This document shows, piece after piece, positions 23,864 to 35,703 of a DNA stretch of 64,000 nucleotides. How positions within the stretch are numbered: the first letter of the stretch is position 1; every line of letters starts with the position of its first letter. Below the pieces are notes generated by a model. It was not told the origin of the DNA. It saw only the letters and a list, made by a program, of their open reading frames with translations, and ran no database searches. The DNA lies in contig JAIGNY010001671.1 of the NCBI GenBank assembly GCA_020152595.1, positions 441,001 to 505,000 on the forward strand, read 5' to 3'. Origin of the DNA: Chiridota heheva (Eukaryota > Echinodermata > Holothuroidea > Apodida > Chiridotidae). The translations under genes were made by a program, and so were the position numbers.

Positions 23864-26402
23864 ATAATTATCGGGTACTGGGGCCAGTTCCCAAGAAAAC
23901 TGGGTTTTTGTTTAAAAAATTTCATTTTATGTTTCGTGGAGATAACAGAAAGCTGTGGGTGCAAAGTTTGCAAGAATGCTAGTGAATTGAGAAAGTTGCT
24001 GATCTTGAGTTTATTTCCATTCAACCTTTCTATGGTGCATACCAGTTTGTCGTAGTACTTCATAATCTTCATTTTTTATCAACAAATTTTGTTACCAAAT
24101 GAAACAAAGACTGAAGAAGAGATGTTTTCACAAGGCTCTACCTTTTTAGTAGTGTTGGGGTATTTTATTTACATGTTAGGACAGTAGGAATTTTGTTAAG
24201 TTTGGACCATTATCCGTGAGGGATTTCACGATTGATATTACTGATATCATTGTTTTTGAAGGAACATTCGATTTAGGTACATGTATATATTGGATTAAAT
24301 TCGCTATAAAATCTGCAAAATTGAGTAAGTTGATTATTTCTTTTTCAGTTACTTTGTTTCATTCTTTTTAGTAAGATTTCAGTGCACAAATAAATATAGG
24401 CTTTAAATAAACCAAAGTTTATAAATTCCGATTTTGACTAAAACATTGAACAGTCATCAATCCATGAAAAATTTAACAAACACGTAGGCCTAACATAAGA
24501 AAAACATACACAAAAATAAAAATGGAAAACTTTATTTGGTCATGATTTCTCTATTCTTGAAATGTCCCCGTTGTGAAAGATATGAAAGAAAAAGATTTAA
24601 ACTTTAAATTCTTATAAGATATTTTGAAATTGTTCTTTTTTTATTTTAATGAAAGATCAATATCATAACCGCAAAATCAAAAAATTTTCCCAATTTAAAA
24701 CTGATGCATTTTGGCTCGACGCAGCTATCAACTGAGGAAGTACTGTAGCAGGGAGTTAGTCAGTTGAATCGTAATATTATTTGTAACTTGTTTTGAACAT
24801 GTTATTTTTCGCGGAACACATTATGAGCAGTAACAAGGTTCTTTTTTTATTAATTTTTCCTTTTTGAGTATTTGACCTTTACAATCCCATCCCATTGCCA
24901 AAATAAGATTAATGTAACTGTGTTTCATTCTTTGTTCAGTTGGAGCATTTTAAGGGAGTTTTGCTTCAACTAAGTTTAAAAAAACTTCAAGTGTGGAATC
25001 AATCACATCATATGTAGGCTTATTCATTGGACTTGTTTTGCTTGATTTTCTTTCGTTTTTTGTATAAAATATCTGGAAAAAATCTCGAGTCACTATCCTT
25101 TATTTCTTGAACAATTACTCTAATTTCATCAAGTTCTTCAGTTGTTGGAGAATGAATAAAGTAATATTGATCTCAAAATCAAGTGTACTTCTTAATTATC
25201 TCCATAACATATTTGTCTTTTGTTTAAAAGACACAAATTGTGTACATGCGAAGTAAAATATGAGGTAATAGGTTGTGTAAAAATAGGCAGTAATAAACCG
25301 ACGACAGGTATCAGGGTGACAACTGGAGTGGGACTCAAAAATATTATTGTGCTTTGCTTTTCTTGGGGAAAAAAGTTTTCATCTCGAGATTAAAGGCCAT
25401 CTATTGTGATTAAAATGTGGCGGCGTACAATTTATTCCAAAACGATACTGATTGGCCTATCAATGTAAGTACACACTGTACCATTGTGTTTTGACCAACT
25501 AAAAACACAGGATTTGATTTTCATTTACCTTGTACGTTAGAGATGACAACTGGCCTTCAACTATGATTATGATTTATGATATTGAAAATTTAGAATGTTA
25601 AATTTGTAGTGCACCATATTTGTACACGTAAAAATCCCATTGATGTTTCCTTCAGCACGTTTTTAAGTCTCAATGGGCAATTTTCTATTAAATCAGCCAA
25701 GTTGAACATTGTGATGTGAAGCTGATTAAGATGTAGTAACTGTACTAGAGGTTAACTAGGGCCTGATAAGAAATTTGTAGTGTTGAAGTTCAACCAAGGT
25801 GCTTCTTTTAGCATACAGGCACCATAAAAGATCCTTGGTTTAATCTGGTTTCTTGTTCTTCTGTTTGTTGATGTATTGGATTGATTTTTGATAGCGAGGT
25901 TTCATTGTAAAAAAAAAATTCTCAATGAACTCTACATTGGATATTATAAATTTCCATTCATTTCAGTAGAAGATGGTAAATTTTCATAAATTTATACCCT
26001 ATTTAGATATTAATTCTCAAACGCTAGCTTGAAAAATTCAAGGTATCAAAATTAAAACTGCATATAGTATTGTGCAGAGACAACTGTTTGAAGGAATGCT
26101 TTCCATTGTAAACTTAGAAGGCTATTAAATCAGCTGCAATTCTGTGTGCCTCAAAATCTTATATCGAATATGGCTCACTGAAATAACACTGTACAAGATT
26201 AATTTTTTCCCTGATCCTTTTTTAAAATCCTTATAAGAATTAATGTTTGCTTTTTATGTGTGATACTTCAGTATTTCAAATGAGAATAAATTCATGAAGA
26301 AATTTAATGATTAAAATAGCAAAAGGGGACAATATTTCCGGATCGAAAGATCTTAGTGTGTGACAGCTTCGCATGTACCCATTGTAAACAATACCACGTG
26401 AC

Positions 26403-27611
26403 TAAGCTTGGGCCATGTATCGATATATTTCAATATTGACCCATATTGATATGGCCAATATTGAGTTCAAGGGTCATATCGATATATTGATATTGTGTTT
26501 TTCAATGATGATACACAATACATGAACTAATAAAAAGCTAAACATAACTATTAAATATCCCAGTTTTTTTAATTAAACAGCTAAACAAGTTAAATTAATT
26601 TCATTTGTATCAAAGTTTCAGGCAGTCAGTTGTGATAAAACTTTATTGAAACATCAATATTTTGATAACAATTACCCTAAAATCCTTGCATAAACAAAAA
26701 ACAACAACTTGACTCACGGAGTACAGAGGCATTGGGCAATACTTCAACTTTATACTTGATGCATGGCTTACGATGTTCAGACAACAAAAATCATAAGATG
26801 TTGAATCCTCAAACATCGTGTAAAGTTTTCTCAAAAGGAATACTTAAAGTGAATTTTTATATCAAGCAGTCATTAATTGACAAATCACTGACAAAACTGA
26901 GGTTTTTCTCATTATTTTGTTCATTCAGAAAATCTTAAGGTGACAGGACTGGTCTTGCCAGATCAATCAGATACTGTACACTGTATAGTGCTGACTGGTC
27001 TTTAATCAGATACACACTGTATCAGTTAACTACCACAGTATTTTACTAACAGTATTTTATGTACACACATCTACCACTGTTTCTTCTGAGTGGACAACAC
27101 TCCTGCGATGATTGAAGCAGACTAGAAATTGGATATTATGTGTTATATTGACTTCTGAATGCTACTAAAATAATGCCTTTTCAGTAGAACATTCATGAAA
27201 AGTAGTGAGATATGAAATTCAAAGTAAAATTGGAGCCAATTTTTTGTGAGGCATACATTGTAGGCCTAGTACCAGTTCCACAACATTTTTCTTCTTCTAA
27301 GAATATGCTGAGGCCTAAGCTTTTTCAATGTTTCAGTGCTTGATCTTTTAAAATAGAAACCAAGTAAAGAACATTTTTAAGCATGGTGGGTGTTTAGTTG
27401 AGGATTTATGTATATATTTTGCAGTGATTTCTGTTAATTTGTAAAAAAAGGTTTGACTTTTTTTGAGTTGAGACGAGATTACCTTGCACAGAACAGTACA
27501 TAGGACTAAGGTATGACGTCATATCATTTGTATATCGATATTTCAATAATATCGATATTTTTCTGCCGATATATCGATATTGCAAATAATACTCAATATC
27601 GCCCAAGCTTA
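26403..27611. mobile_element. hAT-like DNA transposon, family 3 (non-autonomous)
   Basis: The termini TAAGCTTGGGC and GCCCAAGCTTA are inverted. Sub-terminal ATATCGATATT-type palindromes occur at both ends. The flanks CACGTGAC (26395-26402) and CACATGAC (27612-27619) form an 8-bp duplication with one difference, consistent with an older insertion. Length is 1209 bp with no transposase frame. It lies in the 9.5-kb 14-3-3 intron. Confidence 0.8.
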
Positions 27612-28548
27612 CACATGACGTGACCATATATGACCAATCACAATGCATTGCTGCACAATGTTGGTTTATCTCAAACTGGCTCGCCGAAAATGGCTCTAAA
27701 ACTTGCAAGCTCCTGACTCACTTCCACAAATTTGTACTAATATATATTCATATTTGAATAGATAAGGGAATTTCATAACAAAAATGTGAAGAAAAAAATT
27801 GGGCCAAGATGAGATTAGACCTTTTGACCATGTTTTCCATATGCTAATTTTTTTTTTTTTTTTAATCATTGTTTGTCCCTTGAAATTTCATATATTTTAC
27901 CATAATTTTTATTTCATTTCATGTTTATGAATAGTATTATCAACCCATTTCCTACAAAAATATGATTAAATGATAACGGTAAATTGAATAACAAACTCAT
28001 ACATAATCTTTGTCAGAAAACAGCTTGTTTGCAGCTCATTATATATTCATAATCCCGTAAAGAAGAAATGAAGCGACTTTTTAGTGTGCTGGGAAGTGAA
28101 TTTCTTACTATAATAAGTACTTATTTTTAAAGCTACGAGAACAAGCTTTTCACATGATAAAATGGGGAAGAATATGATAAACTAAAATAAGTCAGAACTA
28201 TGTACTGGCACGTGGTATCTCAAGAATGGTAAACTGGATTCATGTCATTTTTGGTACACAGATAGCCCATGGTGTGTGGATGTGCCCTATTGTTTTTGGT
28301 GGTGATATCATGCATATTGATAAGTGGGAGGGGCCTAAAGTGAATTTTGAAAAAGTGATAAATGAGCAAGTGCATGTCCGTTTTGTGTCATATTGGGCAT
28401 GATAATTTTCTTGGTCATTGTGTAACATGCTTTTGTTATCAGCAGATGTCATTTTTGGATGCACGGTGGGCATGGCTTAATGTGAAAGTACTAAATGATG
28501 TAAACACCATATACCATACCCCATGAATGATACATCAGATTTATGCTA

Positions 28549-30879
28549 TATAATAATAGATAAGATTTATAACACACACATACATATCCATCCTAATGGA
28601 TGCTCAAGGCGCTGTACATATAACAACAAAATAACATAAGTATACATGAACACTAGAATAAATAAAACAGTGATTTTAAATTAACTACATTTTTGCATAG
28701 GCATCACACATGAGATGGGTTTTTAGATTTTTTTAAAGTGAGTCAACAGAACAAGACAACCTGATATGGAGGGCAATCGATTCCAAAGATACGGAGCTGC
28801 AACAGTAAATGATCTGTCACCCTATGTATGGTAGGATTTTGGTTCACATAAAAGGAGTTTATCACCAGAACAAAGATTACTAAGAGGAACATATAATTTT
28901 AGCAAGTTAGATATGTAAACTGGGGCACAACCGTTTATCGATTTGTAAACAATAAGTAATATTTTGTACATGATGGGATGAGAAACTGGAAGCCAGTACA
29001 AATCTTTTAGGATGGGAGTTATGTGACATGTTTTCTTTGAGGGAGTTACAATCTGTGCAGCCGTGTTTTGAAGTAGTTGAAGACGATGAATCTGTTTGTG
29101 GGGCAGTCAGTCCATGCAGCAAAGAATTTCCCATATCTAATTAAGATGTAACGAACGAATGTACTATGTCTGCTTTGTCGCAGTTGAATTGAGATATTTG
29201 CGCAATGTTCCGAAGATGTAAAGATGCAGTGCGTGTGATATGAGAAATGTGACTATCAATGGTCATGAAGGAGTAAAAAATAACCCCGAGATTGTGAGCT
29301 TTCAAAGAGGACTCAACTTTCAATTCACCAATGATGATATCGAGTGATGAAAACTTTAACAGTTGTTGGCAAGGTCCAAATAATAGGGATGTACCGGATC
29401 CAAATTTTTGGATCCGGCCGGAACCGGATTTTGCCGGATCCAGGTTGAACCGGATTTTTCATTGCTTACAACAATTCTCATAATCTTAAGAAACAAAGGG
29501 AAAGGGGTGGGGGCAGGGGATTGTCAAGTTGGCTACTAATGGCTAGCAACCCAAAATTTTTGGAAAATAATAATTATTGGGCATATTGTGATGAAATCAA
29601 ATCAAAATTAGTGAAAGTTCTGGAATAATCCTAACATCTTTAATATTATAAAACTTGAGACTGTCATACATGTGTTCTTACTGAGGAAGTCAAAAAGTCA
29701 AATGACACTATGGAGGGAGGAAAGGGTCATTTATCTAACCTTAACATGTATTTGAAGTGCAAGTATGTGCAAATTGTGTAAAAACTAAACTAAAATAATT
29801 AAGGACAGTAACAAGGTAATAGAAATGGATATGAATTCTTTCATGTTTTACATTTGGAAAGTAATTATTCTCTGAATTATTTTTGTGTTATTTCATTAAA
29901 ACACCTTGGTACCCTGAATTAATTGTGAAACAGTTCGCTTAGATAAGTGCGGGGAAAAAACATTTTTTCTCTTTTTCAATAGCAGGAGAATCTAAGCAAT
30001 GAAAAATTGTGGAAAACAAATTCAGTCAACCTACATGTACATGTACTTTTATCTACAAATTTCATTAATGTCTCTAACTATAAAATTGTTAACAACTGGT
30101 GTGGTTTTATTTATTATCTGTTACAGCCCAATCTGTTTCAAAATTTCTATTGATTTTAAACAGCTACATGTCTTTATTTCCTTTTAAATGATCATACACG
30201 TAACATAAGCCAATTTGTTCAGTGTTTTCAAGAAGAAAATACATTATCTATACCGAGAAAAATCTAGATATTCATGTTTGTTTTATATTTCATATAGTTG
30301 TAATGTACCACAGTCTCATAATGTAAATCTTCAATTGTTAGAATTGCCAAAAATCCGGTTCCGGCCGGATTTGGAAAAAAATCCGGCCGGAACCGGAACC
30401 GGTACATCCTTACCAAATAATAAAAACTCAGTTTTGTTATGGTTGAGTTTCAGAAAGTTTTGCATCATCCAAACACGTATATCGGCGATGCAATCCACTA
30501 AACATTTGATGGTACGGTCATTCTGTTGTTGTGAAGGTTTGAAGGCCAGATACAGTTGTGTGTCATTAGCGTAAACATGATAGGATATACCATATTTCAA
30601 AACATTGTTGCGGATATGTAAAGTATAAATTGGAAACCACTGTAGATCAAGTACAGATCCTTGCGGAACTAAGAAATACAAGAAAACAGTTTCGATATTG
30701 CATCTCCCACACACATATGTTGAGGTCTGTGAGATAGTAAGATTGACACCATTTCAATGCAATGCCATGAATGCCAATGTATTGATGTAAACGTGTCAGG
30801 AAAACATCATGATCCAGAGCATCGAACGCTGCGCTCAGATCTAACAAAATCAGCGCAGTAACCTTTCCATCATCCATTG
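28549..30879 (-). mobile_element. LINE (CR1/L2-like), 5'-truncated, split by hAT family 1 copy B
   Basis: The minus strand encodes LILLDLSAAFDALDHDVFLTRL, then VPQGSVLDLQWFPIYTL, the catalytic box YANDTQLYL and KTEFLLFG before the hAT insertion. After it come LGVIFYSFMTIDSHIS, SFVTS, SLLHGL and the YLWNRLP-type tail. The 3' end is AAGGCGCTGTACA-type sequence (in reverse) with a short AT tail. The catalytic YADD reads YAND, and several stops interrupt the tail, so it is inactive. It sits inside a family A repeat. Boundaries at about 28549 and 30879 are approximate. Confidence 0.85.
29384..30412. mobile_element. hAT-type DNA transposon, family 1 copy B
   Basis: Same family as 4526-6257 and nearly identical outside that copy's LINE insertion. 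Ends are TAGGGATGTACCGG and GGTACATCCTTA. The perfect 8-bp target duplication is CCAAATAA (29376-29383 and 30413-30420). It interrupts a minus-strand LINE. It is about 1.03 kb with no transposase. Few mismatches between the copies suggest fairly recent activity. Confidence 0.94.
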
Positions 30880-31506
30880 CATATCAGGTACACAGATAGG
30901 TCATGGTCTGTACATATGTTCTAAAGTTGTGGTAGTGAATATAAATGAGTAGGTTGGGTTTACTGACAAATTCTTGCAATAGGTTAAATGAGCAATCGTT
31001 TTTGCATCATACTTGCTATGATAATGTTGATTATTGTGCAAATTGCCAATGTTGTCAACATTTTTATTGATCTGCATTGTGGGTGTGGTTTATTAATAAA
31101 TATCCTGGAACAAATATTTGTGATATGCAATGACATGACAGTAAGTACAAATTTTGCAAAGCAATCAGCTTTTAAAAAAAGCATCGGAACCACAAAACCT
31201 TTTGGCTCTGGTTTGAAGAGGGATTTCTAAATGCTTCTTCAGTCGATGAATTTGATGTATGTTTCATGATAAATCATTTATTGGCATGAATGATATGCAA
31301 TTATCAGCATTCTTGAGGCTTTTTTCAAGTAGTTGATCATTAGTGAATTTGGTATTTCCTAAACTTGTACATAATTAATTTTAAAGTGCTTTTGTATGTT
31401 AGTGATCAATTTGTTTTGATCCAAATATAGTAGATAGTGGTGTGGTATTTCCTGTAAGTTATGAGTGATAGATAGCTGTAAAGTTTTTTCTTTGTTTCCG
31501 TTACAG

Positions 31507-31613
31507 GTAGAACAAGAACTCGCAGATATTTGCAATGATGTATTAGAGGTATTAACAAAGCATCTGATACCATGTGCAATAGAATTTGATTCCAAAGTCT
31601 TCTACCACAAAAT
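31507..31613 (+). CDS. YWHAE-like: 14-3-3 protein, epsilon-like: third coding exon
   Basis: This 107-bp exon follows a TTACAG acceptor and ends before a GTAAGT donor. It joins the previous exon in phase 0 (Gln|Val) and leaves two bases of an ATG codon for the next exon. It encodes [24 protein letters not shown] and SKVFYHKM, the middle helices of the 14-3-3 fold. HLIP and SKVFY are family landmarks. HKM replaces the usual YKM or LKM. It was located by splice logic because the exon is short. It lies between a 9.5-kb repeat-filled intron and a 3.3-kb intron. Confidence 0.96.
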
Positions 31614-31911
31614 GTAAGTATCAGTATTTGCCTCAAAATTTGTATATTTCTTAAAATCTTTCGACCTTAACTCCTCATGTCTGCATAGAGTACTTTCTTA
31701 TTCATACCAATACACACCAACACATGGTTCAAAAACGATCCCTTAACTTTTCTTGTCTAGCTGTTTGGAAAATGTTCATTAATCTTTATAAAATTACCCT
31801 CAATATTGTAATCGTGAGAAAAAAGTGGTTTATGTTAGGACAGTTAGAGTATAAACACATGGAATAAGAAACAGGTACAATAAAAAATCTGTACTGATAC
31901 TTACCGTATTT

Positions 31912-32396
31912 AATGTATTAAGCACTTCTGGTATAAATAGCGCCCCTGCTATAAAAAGCGCCCCTGCTATAAAACGCGCCCCTGTTATAAAAAGCGCCCC
32001 TGCTATAAAAAGCGCCCCTGCTATAAAAAGCGCCCCTGCTATAAAAAGCGCCCCTGCTATAAAAAGCGCCTCTGCTATACAAAGCGCCCCTGCTCTTAAA
32101 AGTGCCTACCAAAAATGTTTTGACCGATAACATTTTATTTGATTAATTTTGACTTTAAATACTCAAGGCTTGTTACATTCTTTGCTTATTTTGCATCTGA
32201 TGCTCACAATGTTTTTATGGTGGTTATTGTGGGGCTAGTATAGAACCAGTTGACATACATGTACAATTAAGTTCGAATAGCAGATTGTATGTGGCCCCCG
32301 TACATGGGCTCTTATTAGGAAGAAACTTTGGGCCTAAAAAGACAGTGGGTGCAATTCTATTTTCAGAAGCGCCCGGAGTGCTTATTACGTTGGAAA
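31912..32396. mobile_element. Probable MITE containing a TATA-like 18-bp array
   Basis: The left end ACCGTATTTAATGTATTAAG and the right end reading CGCCCGGAGTGCTTATTACG share an inverted core (TAATAAGCACTCC / GTATTAAGCACTTC). The arrangement, with GCGCCC repeats next to the end, resembles a widespread invertebrate MITE type that begins ACCGTATTTA. Boundaries are approximate. Confidence 0.45.
31931..32097 (+). repeat. 18-bp minisatellite with TATAAAA in each unit
   Basis: About nine units of CCCCTGCTATAAAAAGCG with few changes. Each unit carries CTATAAAAAG, a TATA-box-like core, beside GCGCCCC. It lies inside the probable MITE 31912-32396 in a 14-3-3 intron. Open frames across it are repeat artefacts. 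Confidence 0.9.
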
Positions 32397-33549
32397 AAAT
32401 ATTTATCTCATCATTCTTACAAATATTTCTTCAAAGCTTTTCATTGTGAGAGCCAATAAAAGCAGTCATTTGTTTTACTAAGTCAAGAGCCCTGCAAGAA
32501 AATTGTTCAGGGGCTTTTTGAGGCATAAAATGAATAAGGCCAGGCTTAAAATTTTGTTGTTGAAATAACCCATCTTGTTTTAAAAATGTGGGTCTGTAGG
32601 TGGCAATATTCAAACTGTTTTACATCTTTTGTACACTAAAACTACCATTTCAGATAAAAATTTATTTAAAAAAAACCCCCACTTAATTGAATACTAGGTA
32701 GCAATTTTGTTGGGTACATAGGGTTACTCCAAAATGAACAATTTTTTAAGGATGGCCTAAACAGCAGAATTTGGTCATCTTTACTTTTCCATTCTGAAGG
32801 GTTGCTTGTTGTTGTTATAAATGTAGTGTCAGATATGCCACAGAAGCAGATGCAAAGAAGTTTTTAAAACGCTCAGTCAATTCATAGAAGAAATGTTAGT
32901 ACTTGAAAAGCGATTTCACGACGAAGATCTTGGTTGATTGTTTGGTAGTAATAATATAAAATTATAAAAACAACATGTCTTCAAATTTGGTGAAATTTTA
33001 GATGGAAGTTTCTCAAGAGCTTTGAGTAATTTGATACGTGTTCTTCAAATTTAAATATTGTTGACTTTATAAAGAACTCTGCCAACTACTTGCTGATTGT
33101 CGTTTCAAACTCTTGTGACAAATGTAAAAACACTGGATTTGCATAAGAAGCCGGAACTTATGTTTGCTTTGTTTATTATGTCGTATATAGATTTTAATAT
33201 CAATGTGGTAGAATTTTCATTGGACTTGTTAGTGTGTGACTTTATCTTTCGATCAGAGAAGTTGTTATGACTTGAAAATGCAATGCTCATATGACAGGTC
33301 TTAAAAGCGGTAGCATTCATAGAAGCCTAGTTTGGAATGATGGGGCATTTGAGCTGCATTCTGATGCAATTTGGTGCTATGCTTACAATCTTGACTTGGA
33401 GTGATATGCTATTCCGTTGATGTGATAGAAACACATTGTTGCAAAAACCGTGTTGCTATCTTATTCCGTGTAGGAGTAATTGCATTTAAATTCCACCAGT
33501 GTCTTTAAAAGTGACTAGTGCAGTAATTCAAGATTAATGTTGAGGCAGA

Positions 33550-33675
33550 GTGTTTATATGCATATTTAATGCATGGGGTCAAAGGACTTTGACACGAGTG
33601 GAATGGCCCTACTTTAGAGGATCATTTTCAAGTGAAAAGTCCTTTGAACCGTGCATTAAATACACATATAAACAC
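33550..33675. mobile_element. 126-bp foldback (inverted-repeat) element
   Basis: The left arm 33550-33590 begins GTGTTTATATGCATATTTAA and ends CAAAGGACTTT. The right arm (to 33675) is its reverse complement with about 4-5 differences, leaving a central spacer of about 45 bp. It lies in the 3.3-kb 14-3-3 intron on the sense strand and would form a long hairpin in the pre-mRNA. It could be a tiny MITE. No clear target duplication was seen. Confidence 0.75.
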
Positions 33676-34455
33676 GATGCTAGAACATTAATCTTTTTAT
33701 ACAATTTTTGTCTTAGATTGTTTAAAATGCATATAAAAAAATTAGAAAAACTTTTTAAAAAATTTTAAAAAATATTTAAAAAAAACCAGAAAAGTTTACA
33801 TAGATTTGATCTCTTTATTAATCAAATAAATGTTTTGAAAATGGAATAAATCAAATAATCATGGTTGTGTATTAATGGGATTTGATGTACGGGTCATAAC
33901 AGTGCAAATACTCCATAAAAATAGTATTAGTATATGATGTTTTTGTCAAGTTTAATGTATTTTTTTGAGAAAAAAAATTCTCTTTTCTAATGTTAAGAAT
34001 ATTATTTAGATGAACCGATGGGCAAGGGTTGTTGTTTGTAATGTGTATGTTTTACCCCATCTCAATAATTGGGCAAAAAATTTTCAATAATTTAGAAACC
34101 TGGGGAATTAATTTTCAAAGAAGTATATAAAAATTGTCTTGGAAGTGCAGCTATAACATATAACACTGTCAAGTAGACTTACTTTCTAACACAAGGGAAT
34201 CTTTCAACTCCTGAACAGAATAAGATATCAGCATGGTTTGTCTCACTAATTTATTTCTTTGTCTTATAAATCCACATGAAAAATCATGGGAATATTTCTT
34301 AAAAATGTCTACATTGTAAACTCATAATTTATTGATAAAAGCATACATGGTACTGTAGTTTGTGCAAATGGTAATCAAACTAAGACTGTAAAAACTTGAT
34401 TTAGTTTAAATTTGCAGTATGTAAGATTTAAAAATGTGAACAACTTCACGTTCAT

Positions 34456-34870
34456 ATTACCCGTCTTAGAATTGGTCACACCCACCTCACTCACTCCCAC
34501 CTCCTTATTGGTTCCCCCAACCCCTCTGTAACAATTGCCACTGCATCCTTACAATCCAACACGTTCTCCTTGCTTGCCCCTGTACAACCTTCCCAGAGCT
34601 TTCTCGCTCCCCACAACTCAATTGCTGAGTTCTTCCAAAAAAATCCTCCAGATAAAATAGTCTCCTTCCTTCAGCATGCATCCCTCTACAATACCCATGC
34701 ACCTCCTCTCTCGATCACAGCTTTCTGGCTTTTGTTCTTGAATTTCTCTCATTCTTCCCCTGGTCTCTTTCCTTACTACCTCTAAAATGATCTGACCTCT
34801 CAGGCACAATTTGACCTTCGTTGTCGTGGTGCCGTTAAGACCTCATCAAACAAACAAACATCAACAACTT
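34456..34870 (+). mobile_element. LINE C-terminal fragment (RNase H / CCHC tail type)
   Basis: Translates as TRLRIGHTHLTHSHLLIG and, in a neighbouring frame, PLCNNCHCILTIQHVLLACP. Together these match the conserved region after the RNase H domain in I/Jockey/Outcast-like LINEs (LRIGHTxLTH ... CxxC ... LTVxHILxxCP). The 3' end is GTCGTGGTGCCGTTAAGACC followed by an AAAC-repeat tail. Severely 5' truncated. It ends about 85 bp before the 14-3-3 exon at 34956. Confidence 0.75.
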
Positions 34871-34955
34871 CATTGAAAACAAAATGTAGCAAAGGAAGAT
34901 CTACATGAACAGGAATTAACAAACATTTGTTTGCTTTACTTTTGGTCCACCACAG

Positions 34956-35311
34956 GAAAGGTGATTATTACAGGTACCTCGCAGAGTTCGCCCAGGGCTC
35001 GCAAAGAAAGGAGTCGTCAGAAAACAGTCTGGATGCATACAAGTCTGCAAGCGACATCGCCGTCACAGAGCTGAATGCAACAAACCCAATCAGACTGGGG
35101 CTCGCGCTTAATTTCTCAGTATTCTATTATGAGATCTTAAACTCACCTGAAAGAGCGTGTCGTCTTGCCAAAGCTGCCTTTGACGATGCTATTGGGGAAC
35201 TGGATTCACTGCACGAGGAGAGCTACAAAGATTCAACGTTGATTATGCAGCTTTTACGGGACAATCTGACATTGTGGACATCTGACATGCAAGGAAACCC
35301 AGAAAACACAG
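34956..35311 (+). CDS. YWHAE-like: 14-3-3 protein, epsilon-like: fourth coding exon (core)
   Basis: This 356-bp exon follows a CCACAG acceptor; its first G completes the Met codon split from the previous exon. It encodes [12 protein letters not shown], which includes the Arg-Tyr pair that contacts phosphate, then [20 protein letters not shown], and family signature 2 ([14 protein letters not shown]...WTS). It ends NPENT plus one base before a GTGATT donor. Conservation is high in helices 7-9. The [18 protein letters not shown] stretch is less usual (vertebrate epsilon has GNDRKEAAENSLVAYKA). A LINE tail lies about 85 bp upstream of the acceptor. Confidence 0.98.
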
Positions 35312-35703
35312 GTGATTTAAACTTTCGCTATGTTAATTACATCTGATTAGGGATGGTGCATATTGTAGGAAACAATGAATCATCTAACCTTGCTTATATA
35401 GGTAGATGATTAGTTAGGTTTGGCGTACATTGCAATTTAAAATTAGGTGCCAAATAGGTCAAATTAAGTTTCCTTGAAACTGGTAATTTAGAGAGATTTT
35501 ATATCATGTGAGAAGGGTACCTTTAAAGGTACAGTATATGGACATGAAAACCGGTTTTATATTTACTAGAAACAGCTTTTTAATTGCAATTAAATCTCCT
35601 CTAGTTTCCAAGTTCGCTCATCAAAGTTTGAAGAACTTTTAATACGGGGCATGGTGGAATGGCATATGGAACAGGGTAGGATAGCATGTAGGTTATGATT
35701 TAA

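Larger units (their letters stand above)
28206..31214 (+). repeat. Family A repeat, copy 3 (interrupted by LINE)
   Basis: The left part (about 28206-28548) and right part (about 30880-31214) match consecutive stretches of family A copy 2 (about 7208-9143). Shared phrases include GATGTGCCCTATTGTTTTTG, TGTTATCAGCAGAT, the motif AAATGATGTAAACACCATA in one unit, and the end AAAGCATCGGAACCACAAAA. The LINE at 28549-30879 separates the halves. In copy 2 the same single motif is expanded into a 1.4-kb array. Confidence 0.8.
21988..31506 (+). other. 14-3-3 intron (9.5 kb), repeat-filled
   Basis: A phase 0 intron bounded by GT at 21988 and AG at 31505-31506. It contains a (TA)n run near 22206, a polypyrimidine tract (about 23060-23310), a 14-bp CpG-rich array (23453-23863), a hAT-type element (26403-27611), and a nested family A/LINE/hAT block (about 28206-31214). 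The stretch 23864-26402 is AT-rich with no gene or repeat I could recognise. I saw no alternative 14-3-3 exon inside. Confidence 0.9.
31614..34955 (+). other. 14-3-3 intron (3.3 kb)
   Basis: A phase 2 intron from the GTAAGT donor after 31613 to the AG at 34954-34955. It holds a MITE-like segment with a TATA-like 18-bp array (about 31912-32396), a 126-bp foldback element (33550-33675) and a LINE tail (about 34456-34870). The rest is AT-rich with no recognised feature. Confidence 0.9.

Noticed and set aside
23391-24072. Arg/Ala/Cys-rich frames over the 14-bp array
   Set aside because: Repeat artefact; frames change wherever a unit is shortened.
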